Positions 15,964-23,428 of a DNA stretch of 30,255 nucleotides are shown one piece after another. Source of the DNA: WTJH01 sp049598145 (GTDB taxonomy: Bacteria; Bacteroidota; Bacteroidia; Flavobacteriales; Flavobacteriaceae); contig JBMYNJ010000011.1 of assembly GCA_049598145.1 (NCBI GenBank), forward strand, positions 1-30,255, read 5' to 3'. The position numbers were made by a program, and so were the translations under genes. Below the pieces are notes generated by a model. That model did no database searches. It saw only the letters and a list, made by a program, of their open reading frames with translations, and had not been told where the DNA came from. The stretch's first letter is position 1. Each line of letters opens with the position of its first letter.

Positions 15964-17443
15964 CTACTGCTTTTCCCAGAGGGATTTAAAGGCTTTGTGG
16001 AATTCCGGAATGGTTTCGATTCCCTTGAAAAAATTCCATAGACCAAAGTGTTCGTTAGGGGAGTGGATGGCATCGCTGTCGAGGCCAAAGCCCATCAGCA
16101 CCGATTTGCAGCCCAAAACTTCTTCGAACATGGGAACAATCGGGATACTGCCGCCGTCTCTTAAAGCCACGGGGGCCTTGCCAAAACTTTGGGTATAGGC
16201 CTGGTGGGCCGCCTGGTAGCCGATATGGTCGGTGGGGGTTACATAGGGTTTCCCGCCGTGGTGAGTGGTCACCGATACTTGGACTCCCTTGGGCGCAATG
16301 GCCTTAAAATGGGCTTCGAAAAGCGCACTGATTTTTTCCCAGTCTTGGTTGGGCACCAAACGCATGGAAATTTTGGCATGGGCTTGGCTGGGAATCACCG
16401 TTTTGGCGCCTTCGCCCGTGTAGCCTCCCCAAATCCCGTTGACATCCAGCGTCGGTCGGATGGATTTGCGCTCCAAAGTTGTGNNNNNNNNNNGCGGATA
16501 ACCAGGCCTCTGAGTAACATCTCTGGTCAATATAGTTCTGTAGGGACTTGACGTATGTACCAGCTACTGATAAGTATCTTTGTAGATTCAGTAACGCTAG
16601 TTTACAGTCTTCAATATCGAGAGCTTGAGCAAATGCGGCATCATCTATGGGAGCTTGTTCGATCTCGGCCCGTTCTTCGGGGGAGTAGGGGATCACCTCC
16701 TCATAAAAACCGGGAATATTGACCTGTCGTTTTTCGTCGTGCAGTTGGGCGATCATTTCCGTAAGGATATTAATGGGGTTGGCCACCGTGCCGCCATAGA
16801 GGCCGGAATGGAGGTCTCGGTTGGGCCCCGTTACGGTGACTTCCATATAACTTAAGCCTCTCAGCCCTGTGGTGATGGCCGGCTGGGTAACACTCCCCAG
16901 CCCGGTATCGGAAATTAAGATGATATCCGCTTTTAATTTTTCGGTATTTGCCCGTACAAAGGCTTCCAGATTGTCGCTGCCTACTTCTTCCTCGCCCTCG
17001 ATCATAAACTTAAGGTTGCAGGGCAATTCGCCTGCTTGTAGCATGAGCTCCAGGGCTTTGATGTGCATAAACATCTGCCCTTTATCGTCGCAAGCGCCTC
17101 GGGCAAAGATGGCCCCTTCCGGGTGGATGTCGGTGGTTTTGATATAGGGCTCAAAGGGCGGTTGGTCCCAAAGGTCTATCGGGTCGGGGGGTTGCACGTC
17201 GTAGTGGCCATAGACCAAAACAGTGGGATAGCTGGGGTTTATATCGATTTGCCCATAGACGATCGGGTAGCCCGGAGTTTCTAAAATTTCGGTGTGTTTA
17301 CAGCCCGCTTTTTGGAGGGCTCCCTCCACCCAAACGGCGGCCTCCCGAACCGCATCCTTGTAGGCCGGATCGGCGCTGATACTGGGAATGCGGATCAGTT
17401 CAAAAAGTTCGTTTACAAAGCGTTTTTTTAGGGCATCGTCCAT
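15964..17443 (-). CDS. M20 family metallodipeptidase, interrupted by an assembly gap
   Basis: The N-terminal part (17443 to about 16607) has the M20 metal site: VYGHYDVQ (His80, Asp82), ARGACDDKGQ (bridging Asp119), EGEEEVGS (catalytic and ligand Glu) and ISDTGLG (Asp179). The C-terminal part (about 16483 to 15964) continues with TTLERKSIRPTLDVNGIWGG and ends with the last ligand in SDAIHSPNEHFGLWNF. It resembles CNDP/DUG1-like dipeptidases of about 460 residues. Ten N at 16484-16493 separate the two halves, and they fall in different frames. About 113 nt next to the gap (16494-16606) encode nothing family-like where only about 7 residues are expected. The gene is probably intact in the organism and misassembled here. 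Confidence 0.9.
16484..16493. other. Assembly gap of 10 N
   Basis: Ten N lie inside the dipeptidase gene. The true length is unknown; adjoining sequence on the right does not match the protein family, so the join may be wrong. Confidence 0.99.
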
Positions 17444-17484
17444 CGAAAGTGCAATTTTAATTTCAAAGATTCAAAGGTACGATA

Positions 17485-17518
17485 TTGAGAAAGGATAATG
17501 AAAACTTGTTTATATTTG
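17485..17518 (+). promoter_or_regulatory. Promoter of the tRNA-Leu unit
   Basis: TATATTTG at 17511-17518 matches the -7 consensus exactly, with TTG at 17485-17487 (spacing 23). It lies 11 bp before the truncated tRNA copy and would drive both it and the intact tRNA-Leu. Confidence 0.6.
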
Positions 17519-17529
17519 CACACCTTATC

Positions 17530-17553
17530 GCGGGTGTGGTGAAATTGGTAGAC
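17530..17553 (+). pseudogene. Truncated 5' copy of tRNA-Leu
   Basis: These 24 nt are identical to the first 24 nt of the intact tRNA-Leu at 17646 (acceptor 5' strand and D-arm). The match stops exactly where a palindromic element begins. No anticodon arm or matching 3' acceptor strand follows before the intact gene. Confidence 0.75.
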
Positions 17554-17587
17554 CTGTCTACCTTGCCTGGTACAGGCAATCGACAGG
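17553..17587. repeat. Short palindromic (REP-like) element in the broken tRNA copy
   Basis: CCTGTC (17553-17558) pairs with GACAGG (17582-17587), and TTGCCTG (17563-17569) with CAGGCAA (17573-17579) around a GTA loop. The CCTGTC...CAGG theme recurs in the palindrome at 18888-18938, so both may belong to one dispersed family. Confidence 0.6.
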
Positions 17588-17645
17588 CGGGTTGAAGCGA
17601 TTTTTACCCCGGCAAGTTTTTTAAAGTAAAATACTTGTTTTTTAT

Positions 17646-17727
17646 GCGGGTGTGGTGAAATTGGTAGACACGCTAGATTTAGGATCTAGTGCTTCACGGC
17701 GTGGGGGTTCGAGTCCCTTCACCCGCA
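17646..17727 (+). tRNA. tRNA-Leu (anticodon UAG)
   Basis: The acceptor stem GCGGGTG pairs with CACCCGC (17720-17726), with discriminator A at 17727. The D-arm (TGGTGAAATTGGTAGACA), anticodon stem CTAGA/TCTAG with loop TTTAGGA (anticodon TAG), a class II variable arm (TGCTTCACGGCGT) and the T-arm GGGGGTTCGAGTCCC... are all present. CCA is not encoded. A strong terminator follows 8 nt later. Confidence 0.96.
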
Positions 17728-17734
17728 CAACAAC

Positions 17735-17765
17735 AAAAAACCCTTGCCATGGCAAGGGTTTTTTT
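17735..17765 (+). terminator. Rho-independent terminator after tRNA-Leu
   Basis: A perfect palindrome AACCCTTGCC/GGCAAGGGTT (17739-17760) is followed by T5 and preceded by A6, so it could work in both directions. Confidence 0.9.
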
Positions 17766-17986
17766 ATGGGATAAATGCTTCGGGAGATCCGATCGCAGCG
17801 GGATATTTTAACATTTTCCAACGCCCTTTTTTTCTTTATTTGAGAAAACAGCCCTAAACTACTTTACCTCTGAATACTTTTTATAGTGATGAAAATTCCC
17901 GTTTCCTCTTGTTATTTCTGGGTTTTTGCGTATGTTAGTAATGCTGGAATGGGTCTGTTTTTTTGCCTCACAACATAAGTTGAGTA

Positions 17987-18187
17987 TTGTATTATGAAGT
18001 GCATCTTGATTTTGGCAATGGTTTAAGACCAGAAAAGCTAGATCAAAATTGGATGTTTTCAGGTATTTCATTTCGCGCAAGCGAGCTTATTAAAATACGT
18101 TCTGGCTATAACGATATATATGCAAAACGAGGTGATATTTTTATGAATAGCTGCATCTGGGAAACCACTTTAACCAATAAAATTTAA
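17987..18187 (+). pseudogene. Possible 3' remnant of an unrecognised gene
   Basis: An open frame of 66 codons with only a TTG start reads as plausible protein (LDFGNGLRPEKLDQNW...) and ends 2 bp before the outer-membrane protein gene. An in-frame stop lies just upstream (17981-17983), and I find no continuation in other frames. It may be the tail of a decayed gene that once preceded 18190. The rest of 17766-17986 holds nothing I can identify. Confidence 0.35.
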
Positions 18188-18189
18188 AA

Positions 18190-18735
18190 ATGAAACTACT
18201 ACAAATCGCAGCTATCCTACTGTTAGCTTTGTTTTCTCAAACTATGAATGCACAGAACTATCAAGAAGAACAAGAAGAAAATGACGAGAGTAAAAATAAT
18301 GGTCGTGGTTTTAGAATTGCTGGTGTTATAGGTCACACGTTAGTGAATAATGAAGGTATGGATAACGTTTTTGTACCATCTTGGGGACTTGACGTAGAAT
18401 ATTGGTTCAACCATAACTGGGGAATCGGTTTGCATAATGATGTGGAGATTGAAACATTCATTATCAGAAATTCGGAAAACGAAGAGATAGAACGTTCAAA
18501 TCCATTGGTTTTTACCGTTGATGCGCTTTATCAATTTGGCGGTGGCTTTGTGGTTACTCTCGGTCCAGGTATTGAACTAGAAAAAGAAGAATCTTTTTAT
18601 TTAGCACGCGTTGGGATTGAATATGAGCAGGACATTACTGATTCCTTTTATCTGCTACCTAACTTCTTCTTAGACCATCGCTTTGATGGTTACAACACTT
18701 GGAGCATAGGTTTAGGTGTAGGGTTACGGCTATAA
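18190..18735 (+). CDS. Small outer-membrane beta-barrel protein
   Basis: A 181-residue protein with a signal peptide (LLQIAAILLLALFSQTMNAQ, cleavage likely after residue 21). An acidic linker (QEEQEENDESKNNG) follows. Then come alternating hydrophobic-polar strands, such as LDVEYWFNHNWGIGLHNDVE and FVVTLGPGIELEKEESF, and the chain ends SIGLGVGLRL with an aromatic or hydrophobic last strand. This fits an eight-stranded beta-barrel of the outer membrane. The ligand or role is unknown. The gene is AT-rich and lies in the accessory island next to tRNA-Leu, so it may have been acquired. Confidence 0.75.
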   Translation: MKLLQIAAILLLALFSQTMNAQNYQEEQEENDESKNNGRGFRIAGVIGHTLVNNEGMDNVFVPSWGLDVEYWFNHNWGIGLHNDVEIETFIIRNSENEEIERSNPLVFTVDALYQFGGGFVVTLGPGIELEKEESFYLARVGIEYEQDITDSFYLLPNFFLDHRFDGYNTWSIGLGVGLRL

Positions 18736-18887
18736 AATTATAACTTACGTAACACAAGTGTGGTTATAGCTCGTATATCCTGTACGTTTATAGTTTTTAC
18801 AGGGTCTATTAATTCTAGGTAATAGCTTTCTACTACTTGGTTGATAATTGCTCTGGAAATAAAAAAACTACCGGCAACAAAAGCTAC

Positions 18888-18938
18888 AACGGCATTAACC
18901 TGTCTGCCGACCCGCCTGCGGCAGGCAGGAACGCCGTT
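18888..18938. repeat. Large palindromic (REP-like) element
   Basis: CCTGTCTGCCG (18899-18909) pairs with CGGCAGGCAGG (18919-18929) with one G-U, around a 9-nt loop. An outer stem AACGGC/GCCGTT (18888-18893 and 18933-18938) extends it. It shares the CCTGTC/CAGG theme with 17553-17587. Confidence 0.65.
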
Positions 18939-19251
18939 TAGCCGGGCCGTTGGGCTATTTAATCGAACGACTCACTAACCCTAAATAATCGAGACCTAAA
19001 CGACCGAGCATCACCCTATAGATCTGTTTCACAGATCCTTGCACGCTATCTGTCTTTTTTATAATTTTAAAGGAACAACCCCAAATCCTACTGCTGCCAT
19101 GACAGATTTCTGGTTTCTTTTCAACACTTCGGCTACATATTTAAGGGGAAACGATTCCGATATCCGATCCATTTCGGGAGTTTTCGGACACAGGCGTTTA
19201 ATAACAACTGCTCAATGGAAACGATTGGAACCTGGGTTTGGATATTTACGA

Positions 19252-19266
19252 GTTGGCAACAATGTG
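19252..19266. repeat. Left copy of a 15-bp near-direct repeat flanking the PIN/ASCH genes
   Basis: GTTGGCAACAATGTG here and GTTGCCAACATTGTG at 21193-21207 match at 13 of 15 positions in the same orientation and bracket the two-gene cassette 19291-21186. It sits 24 bp before the PIN gene start. Confidence 0.5.
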
Positions 19267-19290
19267 AATAAAACAAAGAACAATCATTGA

Positions 19291-20811
19291 ATGAAAGTAC
19301 TTTTAGACACTAATATTATTATTCACAGAGAAGCGAACATAGTAATTGAACACGATATTGGACAACTTTTCAATTGGATAGACAAATTGCACTACAAAAA
19401 ATACGTTCATCCAATCACAATATCTGAAATTGAAACTTACAAAAACAAACAAGTTGTTGAAACGTTTTCAAAAAAATTAGACAGCTACAACCGAATTAAA
19501 CATCAACTTTCTTTTTCGGAAAAAGTAGCAGATATAATCTCGGAATTTGACACCAATGATAATGATTTAAATGACACACATTTACTAAATGAAATTTTTG
19601 AGGGCAGAATAGATTTACTGATTACTCAAGATAAAAAAATACACTTCAAGGCAGAAAAACTCGGAATTTCAGATAAGGTATTCAAAATTCAGACATTCCT
19701 TGAAAAAGTAACTTCTGAAAATCCTGAATTAGTTCAATACAATGTTCTTGCAGTTAAAAAAGCTGATTTTGCGGAAGTAGATTTAAACGACAGTTTTTTT
19801 GATAGCTTTAGAGAAGACTACAACGAGTTCGATAATTGGTTCAAATCAAAATTTGACAAAGTATGCTATGTCTGTTATAGCGACAATAATTTGACCGCAT
19901 TTCTTTATATAAAAGTTGAGGACGAGGCAGAAAATTACTCTGAAATAAAACCTGCGTTTGAAAAGAAAAAACGATTAAAAATAGGAACCCTAAAAGTCAT
20001 TAGCAATGGTTATAAGATTGGCGAAAGGTTTTTAAAAATAGTCTTTGATAATGCGATGCAGTACAGAGTAGATGAAATATATGTTACAGTTTTTAACAAA
20101 CGACCAGAACAAGGGCAATTAATTGAAATGATGAAAGATTGGGGTTTTGTTGAACACGGTATTAAAATTACAAAAAACGGTGATGAAATTGTCTTAACAA
20201 GACCTTTTGGAAAGACTTTGCCAATTGATATTGAAAAGCCAAAACATTCTTTTCCGTTTTTTTCAAGAAAAACAAGAAAATATATTATCAAAATAGAACC
20301 TCAATATCATACAGAACTATTTCCTGATAGTATAAATACCCGTGAAGACGAGACAAAGTACACCGAAAATGAACCACATCGCAACAGAATAGGGAAAGTA
20401 TATATTTCTCATTCCAAAGACAGACATCTTCAATCAGGAGATATAATTGTTATTTACAGAATGGGAAATACCAAACCTAAAAAATATTCGAGTACAGTAA
20501 CTTCAATATGTATAGTAGAACAAGTTATTGATGGATTTAATTCGTTTGATGATTTTTACAAGGCTTGTTACAGGCGGACTATGATTAAAAAAGAAGATTT
20601 AGAAAATGATTGGTGGAACAAATATCCTAAGTACAGACCATTCGTAATAAAATTTCTTTACGCTCATTCTTTTCCAACGCCCAAACCAACTCTGAACGAT
20701 TTAAACCAAATAGGTGTAATTCCCGACATTATGAATATGCCTCGTGGATTTATAGAAATAGACAATAACCAATTTAGTAGATTAGTTAAATTTGTTTACA
20801 ACCGAAAATAA
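19291..20811 (+). CDS. PIN-GNAT-ASCH-like multidomain protein
   Basis: A 506-residue protein. The N-terminal 120 residues form a PIN nuclease domain: LLDTNIII (Asp6), ISEIETYK (Glu46), NDTHLLNEIF (Asp95) and LLITQDKKI (Asp114), so the four acidic residues expected for an RNase are present. Residues about 185-305 resemble a GNAT acetyltransferase fold (LTAFLYIKVEDE, a GYKIGERFLKIVFDNA helix, IYVTVFNK, MKDWGFVEHGIK). Residues about 370-470 look like an ASCH/PUA-type RNA-binding domain (RIGKVYISHS, SGDIIVIYRMG, SSTVTSICIVEQVI). Fusion of RNase, acetyltransferase and RNA-binding modules suggests action on RNA or translation, as a toxin or defence factor. The next gene, 3 bp on, is a stand-alone ASCH protein. 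AT-rich, probably acquired. Confidence 0.75.
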   Translation: MKVLLDTNIIIHREANIVIEHDIGQLFNWIDKLHYKKYVHPITISEIETYKNKQVVETFSKKLDSYNRIKHQLSFSEKVADIISEFDTNDNDLNDTHLLNEIFEGRIDLLITQDKKIHFKAEKLGISDKVFKIQTFLEKVTSENPELVQYNVLAVKKADFAEVDLNDSFFDSFREDYNEFDNWFKSKFDKVCYVCYSDNNLTAFLYIKVEDEAENYSEIKPAFEKKKRLKIGTLKVISNGYKIGERFLKIVFDNAMQYRVDEIYVTVFNKRPEQGQLIEMMKDWGFVEHGIKITKNGDEIVLTRPFGKTLPIDIEKPKHSFPFFSRKTRKYIIKIEPQYHTELFPDSINTREDETKYTENEPHRNRIGKVYISHSKDRHLQSGDIIVIYRMGNTKPKKYSSTVTSICIVEQVIDGFNSFDDFYKACYRRTMIKKEDLENDWWNKYPKYRPFVIKFLYAHSFPTPKPTLNDLNQIGVIPDIMNMPRGFIEIDNNQFSRLVKFVYNRK

Positions 20812-20814
20812 TAT

Positions 20815-21186
20815 ATGAAAGTAGTTTTATCAATAAAGCCAGAATTTGCTTTTAAAATATTCGATGGCACTAAAAAATTTGAATTTCGAAAAGCCATTTT
20901 TAAAGACAGTAATGTAAAATCAGTTATAGTTTATGCTTCATCACCAATACAGAAAGTAATTGGCGAATTTGAAATTGGAAAAATCTTCAATAATGACCTT
21001 GAAACCCTTTGGAAATTAACTAAAGAACATTCAGGAATTACGGAAGATTTTTTTTTAGACTATTTTTCTGAAAGAGAAAAAGGATTTGCTATTCAAGTAA
21101 AGAAGAAAAAGAAATATAAAGAACCAAAATGTTTGAAAAAGGATTTCAATTTACATCCACCTCAATCATTTGCATATGTGAAATAA
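20815..21186 (+). CDS. ASCH domain protein
   Basis: A 123-residue stand-alone ASCH domain: VVLSIKPEFAFKIFDGTKKF with EFRK gives the family's substrate-contacting block, and VIVYASSPIQKVIGEFEIG forms the core strands. ASCH domains are PUA-like folds implicated in RNA or nucleoside binding, and some cleave RNA or act as amidohydrolases. Its start is 3 bp after the PIN-GNAT-ASCH gene, so the two form an operon and probably work together, perhaps as a regulator or antidote pair. Confidence 0.85.
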   Translation: MKVVLSIKPEFAFKIFDGTKKFEFRKAIFKDSNVKSVIVYASSPIQKVIGEFEIGKIFNNDLETLWKLTKEHSGITEDFFLDYFSEREKGFAIQVKKKKKYKEPKCLKKDFNLHPPQSFAYVK

Positions 21187-21192
21187 AACACT

Positions 21193-21207
21193 GTTGCCAA
21201 CATTGTG
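21193..21207. repeat. Right copy of the 15-bp near-direct repeat
   Basis: See the left copy at 19252-19266. It is 6 bp after the ASCH stop and is followed by hairpins at 21220-21237 (GCCGTCC/GGACGGC) and 21287-21306 (CCACCT/AGGTGG), which could be the structured part of a cassette boundary. No gene is seen in 21187-21451. Confidence 0.5.
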
Positions 21208-21219
21208 TATGATGCCATA

Positions 21220-21237
21220 GCCGTCCTAAGGGACGGC
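21220..21237. repeat. 7-bp GC-rich hairpin after the ASCH gene
   Basis: GCCGTCC (21220-21226) and GGACGGC (21231-21237) pair perfectly around a 4-nt loop, with no T-tract, so it is not a classical terminator. Confidence 0.5.
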
Positions 21238-21451
21238 CACGACACTATATACAAACCGTCCTACCTCATTTAAGCCCTAATACAAACCACCTTATTTTTT
21301 AGGTGGGTCGGTGTCCCCTGCGGCAAAGCCTAAAAAGTGATAAATCTTGGGAGGAATCCTTGCGAATTTCTCGATAAACTCCTGCTAAATTTTGCATATC
21401 TCAAAAAATTAATTACTTTAGGAGACTATCAACCAATTAAATACGTGAATA

Positions 21452-21628
21452 ATGAACGAAATTGTCATTGTAATTATCGGAGCAGTTGCTCTGGTGGGGG
21501 GCGTAATTTTATATTCCGTTATTTCCACCGCGACCGGACTCGAAGTGGATGAAAACAACAATTTTATCCCGGATCGTTTAGAAAACAAATTCAACAGCTT
21601 GTTTAAATCCGAAAACAAGGAAGAATAA
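21452..21628 (+). CDS. Small single-pass membrane protein (58 residues)
   Basis: ATG at 21452 to TAA at 21626-21628. The protein begins MNEIVIVIIGAVALVGGVIL (one membrane helix), followed by a polar, acidic tail (LEVDENNNFIPDRLENK and a charged end). The clean helix-plus-tail design and the return to core-like composition suggest a real gene. I recall similar short proteins in flavobacteria, without known function. It is convergent with the bestrophin-like gene. Confidence 0.65.
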   Translation: MNEIVIVIIGAVALVGGVILYSVISTATGLEVDENNNFIPDRLENKFNSLFKSENKEE

Positions 21629-21638
21629 GGAAAGAAAA

Positions 21639-22376
21639 CTACTCTCGATCCAGTCCGTATTTGCTTAAGTCTACATCGTCCAAACCTTCAGAGTCGAAGG
21701 GATATTCCATCTGATCCTGGATGTTGTAGAGAGATATTAAGATAAACTCACTCAAGGCCACCACAAAATAGGTGAGCCAGTGGGATCCTTCATACCCAAT
21801 TTTATTGATAATCGTAGGGGTGTAGATCACCGGAAAAATATAGATAAAGATCAAACAATAGGCCTTTAAGCTGATGGGCGTTCGGTGGGTGTGGATGGCC
21901 ACCAGATTTTCGATTCCATCGTGAACATCTCTTAAAAAACGGAAAACCTTTCCACGGGTGCCTCCGGAAATTTCCTCTTTGTTAAGATCCAGAAACGAAA
22001 TAATCGCTTGGACCGACTGGTCCAACGGAATGATTGAATTCCCCACCACATTGAGATATTTCACCAATTGAACTGAGATATTTTCCAACAAGGTGTCGGC
22101 TTCGGCTTTCTTTTCGTCGGTGAGTTTGGAATTCCCGATAAAATATTGAACAGTTTTAAGTCCGGCCCGGAAACGACTCAGGTGTTCCATGGCCTTTTCG
22201 CGGCGGCGGAAAGCTCCGCGGATAGTAAACACCAGTGGAAAGATAATGGCAATACTAATCAGCGTTAAATCGATATTGTAAACAATCTGCAACTGATATG
22301 CTAGATAGGGGACAATAATCGAAATGATTAAAGTAATTAATGTTTTTGTGTTGATTATTGAAAGATATCTAGACAT
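21639..22376 (-). CDS. Bestrophin-like membrane protein
   Basis: A 245-residue membrane protein with two N-terminal helices (about residues 12-50), a cytosolic helical region (FRRREKAMEHLSRFRAGLKT onwards), two further helices (YCLIFIYIFPVIYTP and the segment after GSHWLTYF) and an ending with IQDQMEYPFDSEGLDDVDLS. The last block resembles the bestrophin 'E-N-P-F-D' tail that follows the last helix in chloride-channel bestrophins, but the rest is divergent, so the assignment is tentative. I start at the ATG of 22376 (MSRYLSIINTK); the longer frame would overlap the divergent gene. A good promoter lies just upstream. Confidence 0.6.
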   Translation of the reverse strand: MSRYLSIINTKTLITLIISIIVPYLAYQLQIVYNIDLTLISIAIIFPLVFTIRGAFRRREKAMEHLSRFRAGLKTVQYFIGNSKLTDEKKAEADTLLENISVQLVKYLNVVGNSIIPLDQSVQAIISFLDLNKEEISGGTRGKVFRFLRDVHDGIENLVAIHTHRTPISLKAYCLIFIYIFPVIYTPTIINKIGYEGSHWLTYFVVALSEFILISLYNIQDQMEYPFDSEGLDDVDLSKYGLDRE

Positions 22377-22393
22377 TTTGAGTAAATTAAGCT

Positions 22394-22424
22394 CAAATTT
22401 ATTCACTTTAATATGAAAAAACAA
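22394..22424 (-). promoter_or_regulatory. Promoter of the bestrophin-like gene
   Basis: On the minus strand TTG (22424-22422), a 20-bp spacer and TAAATTTG (22401-22394) match the flavobacterial consensus, 17 bp before the start codon. The -33 part lies inside the divergent secreted-protein gene. Confidence 0.65.
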
Positions 22425-23426
22425 TTACTCCTCACGCTTATTTTGGGATTTGTATGCCTGATGGGTACAAAAGCCACCGCACAGAATTTCTTTGATTCTA
22501 CGGAAACAGTAGCCATACAACTCAACTATTCGAATAAAGAATTGGCCCGTAAAACCAACGATACCACATTTATAGAGACCAATATGGTATATGCACACGA
22601 AGGGTCTCAGAAATCCATTCCAGTTCGTTTACGAGCTCGTGGAAATTTCCGCCGTTCGCGTTGTTATTTCCCCCCGGTGAAGATGAAAATTTATAAAGAC
22701 GACGCTAAAGGAACTTTGTTTGAAGGGCAAAAAAACATGAAGCTGGTCTTGCCTTGCTTGTTGGAAAAAGGCAATCAAGACAATATCTTAAAAGAGTATT
22801 TGGGCTACAAAATTTATGAAACCGTTTCGGATCATCATTTTAGAACCCGCCCGGTAGACATCGATTTTAAAGAGCAAAAAAAGAAAAAAGAAGTGGTTCA
22901 CAAGCTACGCGGGTTTTTAATTGAAGACGACAAAAAAGTAGCCAAGCGTGGCGGCGGAAAAGTATTCGAACGCTATATCCACCCGCTGGCCATGGATGCC
23001 GATGCGTCTATCACCAACGCTTTATTTCAGTACATGATCGGGAACACCGATTTTTCGGTAGCCTATCAGCACAATGGAAAACTGCTCTATGTCGACAGTA
23101 AGATCATTCCATTACCTTATGATTTCGACATGTCAGGTTTGGTGAACCCCAGCTATGCAGTGGTCAATCCTACTTTGGGAATTTCTGATGTGCGTGATCG
23201 TAAATACCGAGGATTTAAACGGGACATTTCCGATATGGAAAAAGTTCGCCAGAAGTACTTAAGCCAGAAATCCAATATTATGGGGATCGTAGATTCGTTT
23301 AAAGATGATTTTGAGAACTCTGCTACTTTTGAAGACACGCGTGAATTTGTGAATTCTTTCTTTAGTATTTTGGAAAGTGATCAAGAGTTTAAAGCGCAAA
23401 TTATCGACCAAATGCGAACCAAATAA
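22413..23426 (+). CDS. Secreted CotH-like protein
   Basis: A 337-residue protein with a signal peptide (cleavage after about residue 23, TATAQ). The body carries VRLRARGNFRRSRCYFPPVK, then GQKNMKLVLPC, ILKEYLGYKIYE, FRTRPVDIDF, GFLIEDDKKVAKR and IPLPYDFDMSGLVNP. This order resembles the CotH-like atypical kinase fold, in which a late Asp pair (here the DFDMSG segment) binds metal, but I cannot confirm kinase activity. Exported CotH-like proteins occur in many Bacteroidota. It is convergent with the alkaline phosphatase gene (2 bp apart). Confidence 0.6.
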   Translation: MKKQLLLTLILGFVCLMGTKATAQNFFDSTETVAIQLNYSNKELARKTNDTTFIETNMVYAHEGSQKSIPVRLRARGNFRRSRCYFPPVKMKIYKDDAKGTLFEGQKNMKLVLPCLLEKGNQDNILKEYLGYKIYETVSDHHFRTRPVDIDFKEQKKKKEVVHKLRGFLIEDDKKVAKRGGGKVFERYIHPLAMDADASITNALFQYMIGNTDFSVAYQHNGKLLYVDSKIIPLPYDFDMSGLVNPSYAVVNPTLGISDVRDRKYRGFKRDISDMEKVRQKYLSQKSNIMGIVDSFKDDFENSATFEDTREFVNSFFSILESDQEFKAQIIDQMRTK

Positions 23427-23428
23427 GT

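Larger units (their letters stand above)
18736..19290. other. Intergenic stretch without a convincing gene
   Basis: Holds a large palindrome (18888-18938), a 7-bp hairpin GATCTGT-TTC-ACAGATC (19021-19037) and the first copy of a 15-bp repeat (19252-19266). An 83-codon open frame at 19039-19290 has no protein-like character and ends at the start of the next gene, so I do not call it. Confidence 0.6.

Noticed and set aside
16494..16606. An intein in the dipeptidase (insert starts with Cys)
   Set aside because: The insert is short, lacks intein motifs and abuts an assembly gap; misassembly is simpler.
17859..18080. 73-codon minus-strand open frame
   Set aside because: No recognisable protein features, no promoter, and it overlaps the plus-strand remnant at 17987.
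19039..19290. 83-codon open frame before the PIN gene
   Set aside because: It spans the hairpin and repeat region, has no protein-like character and no promoter, and abuts the next start.
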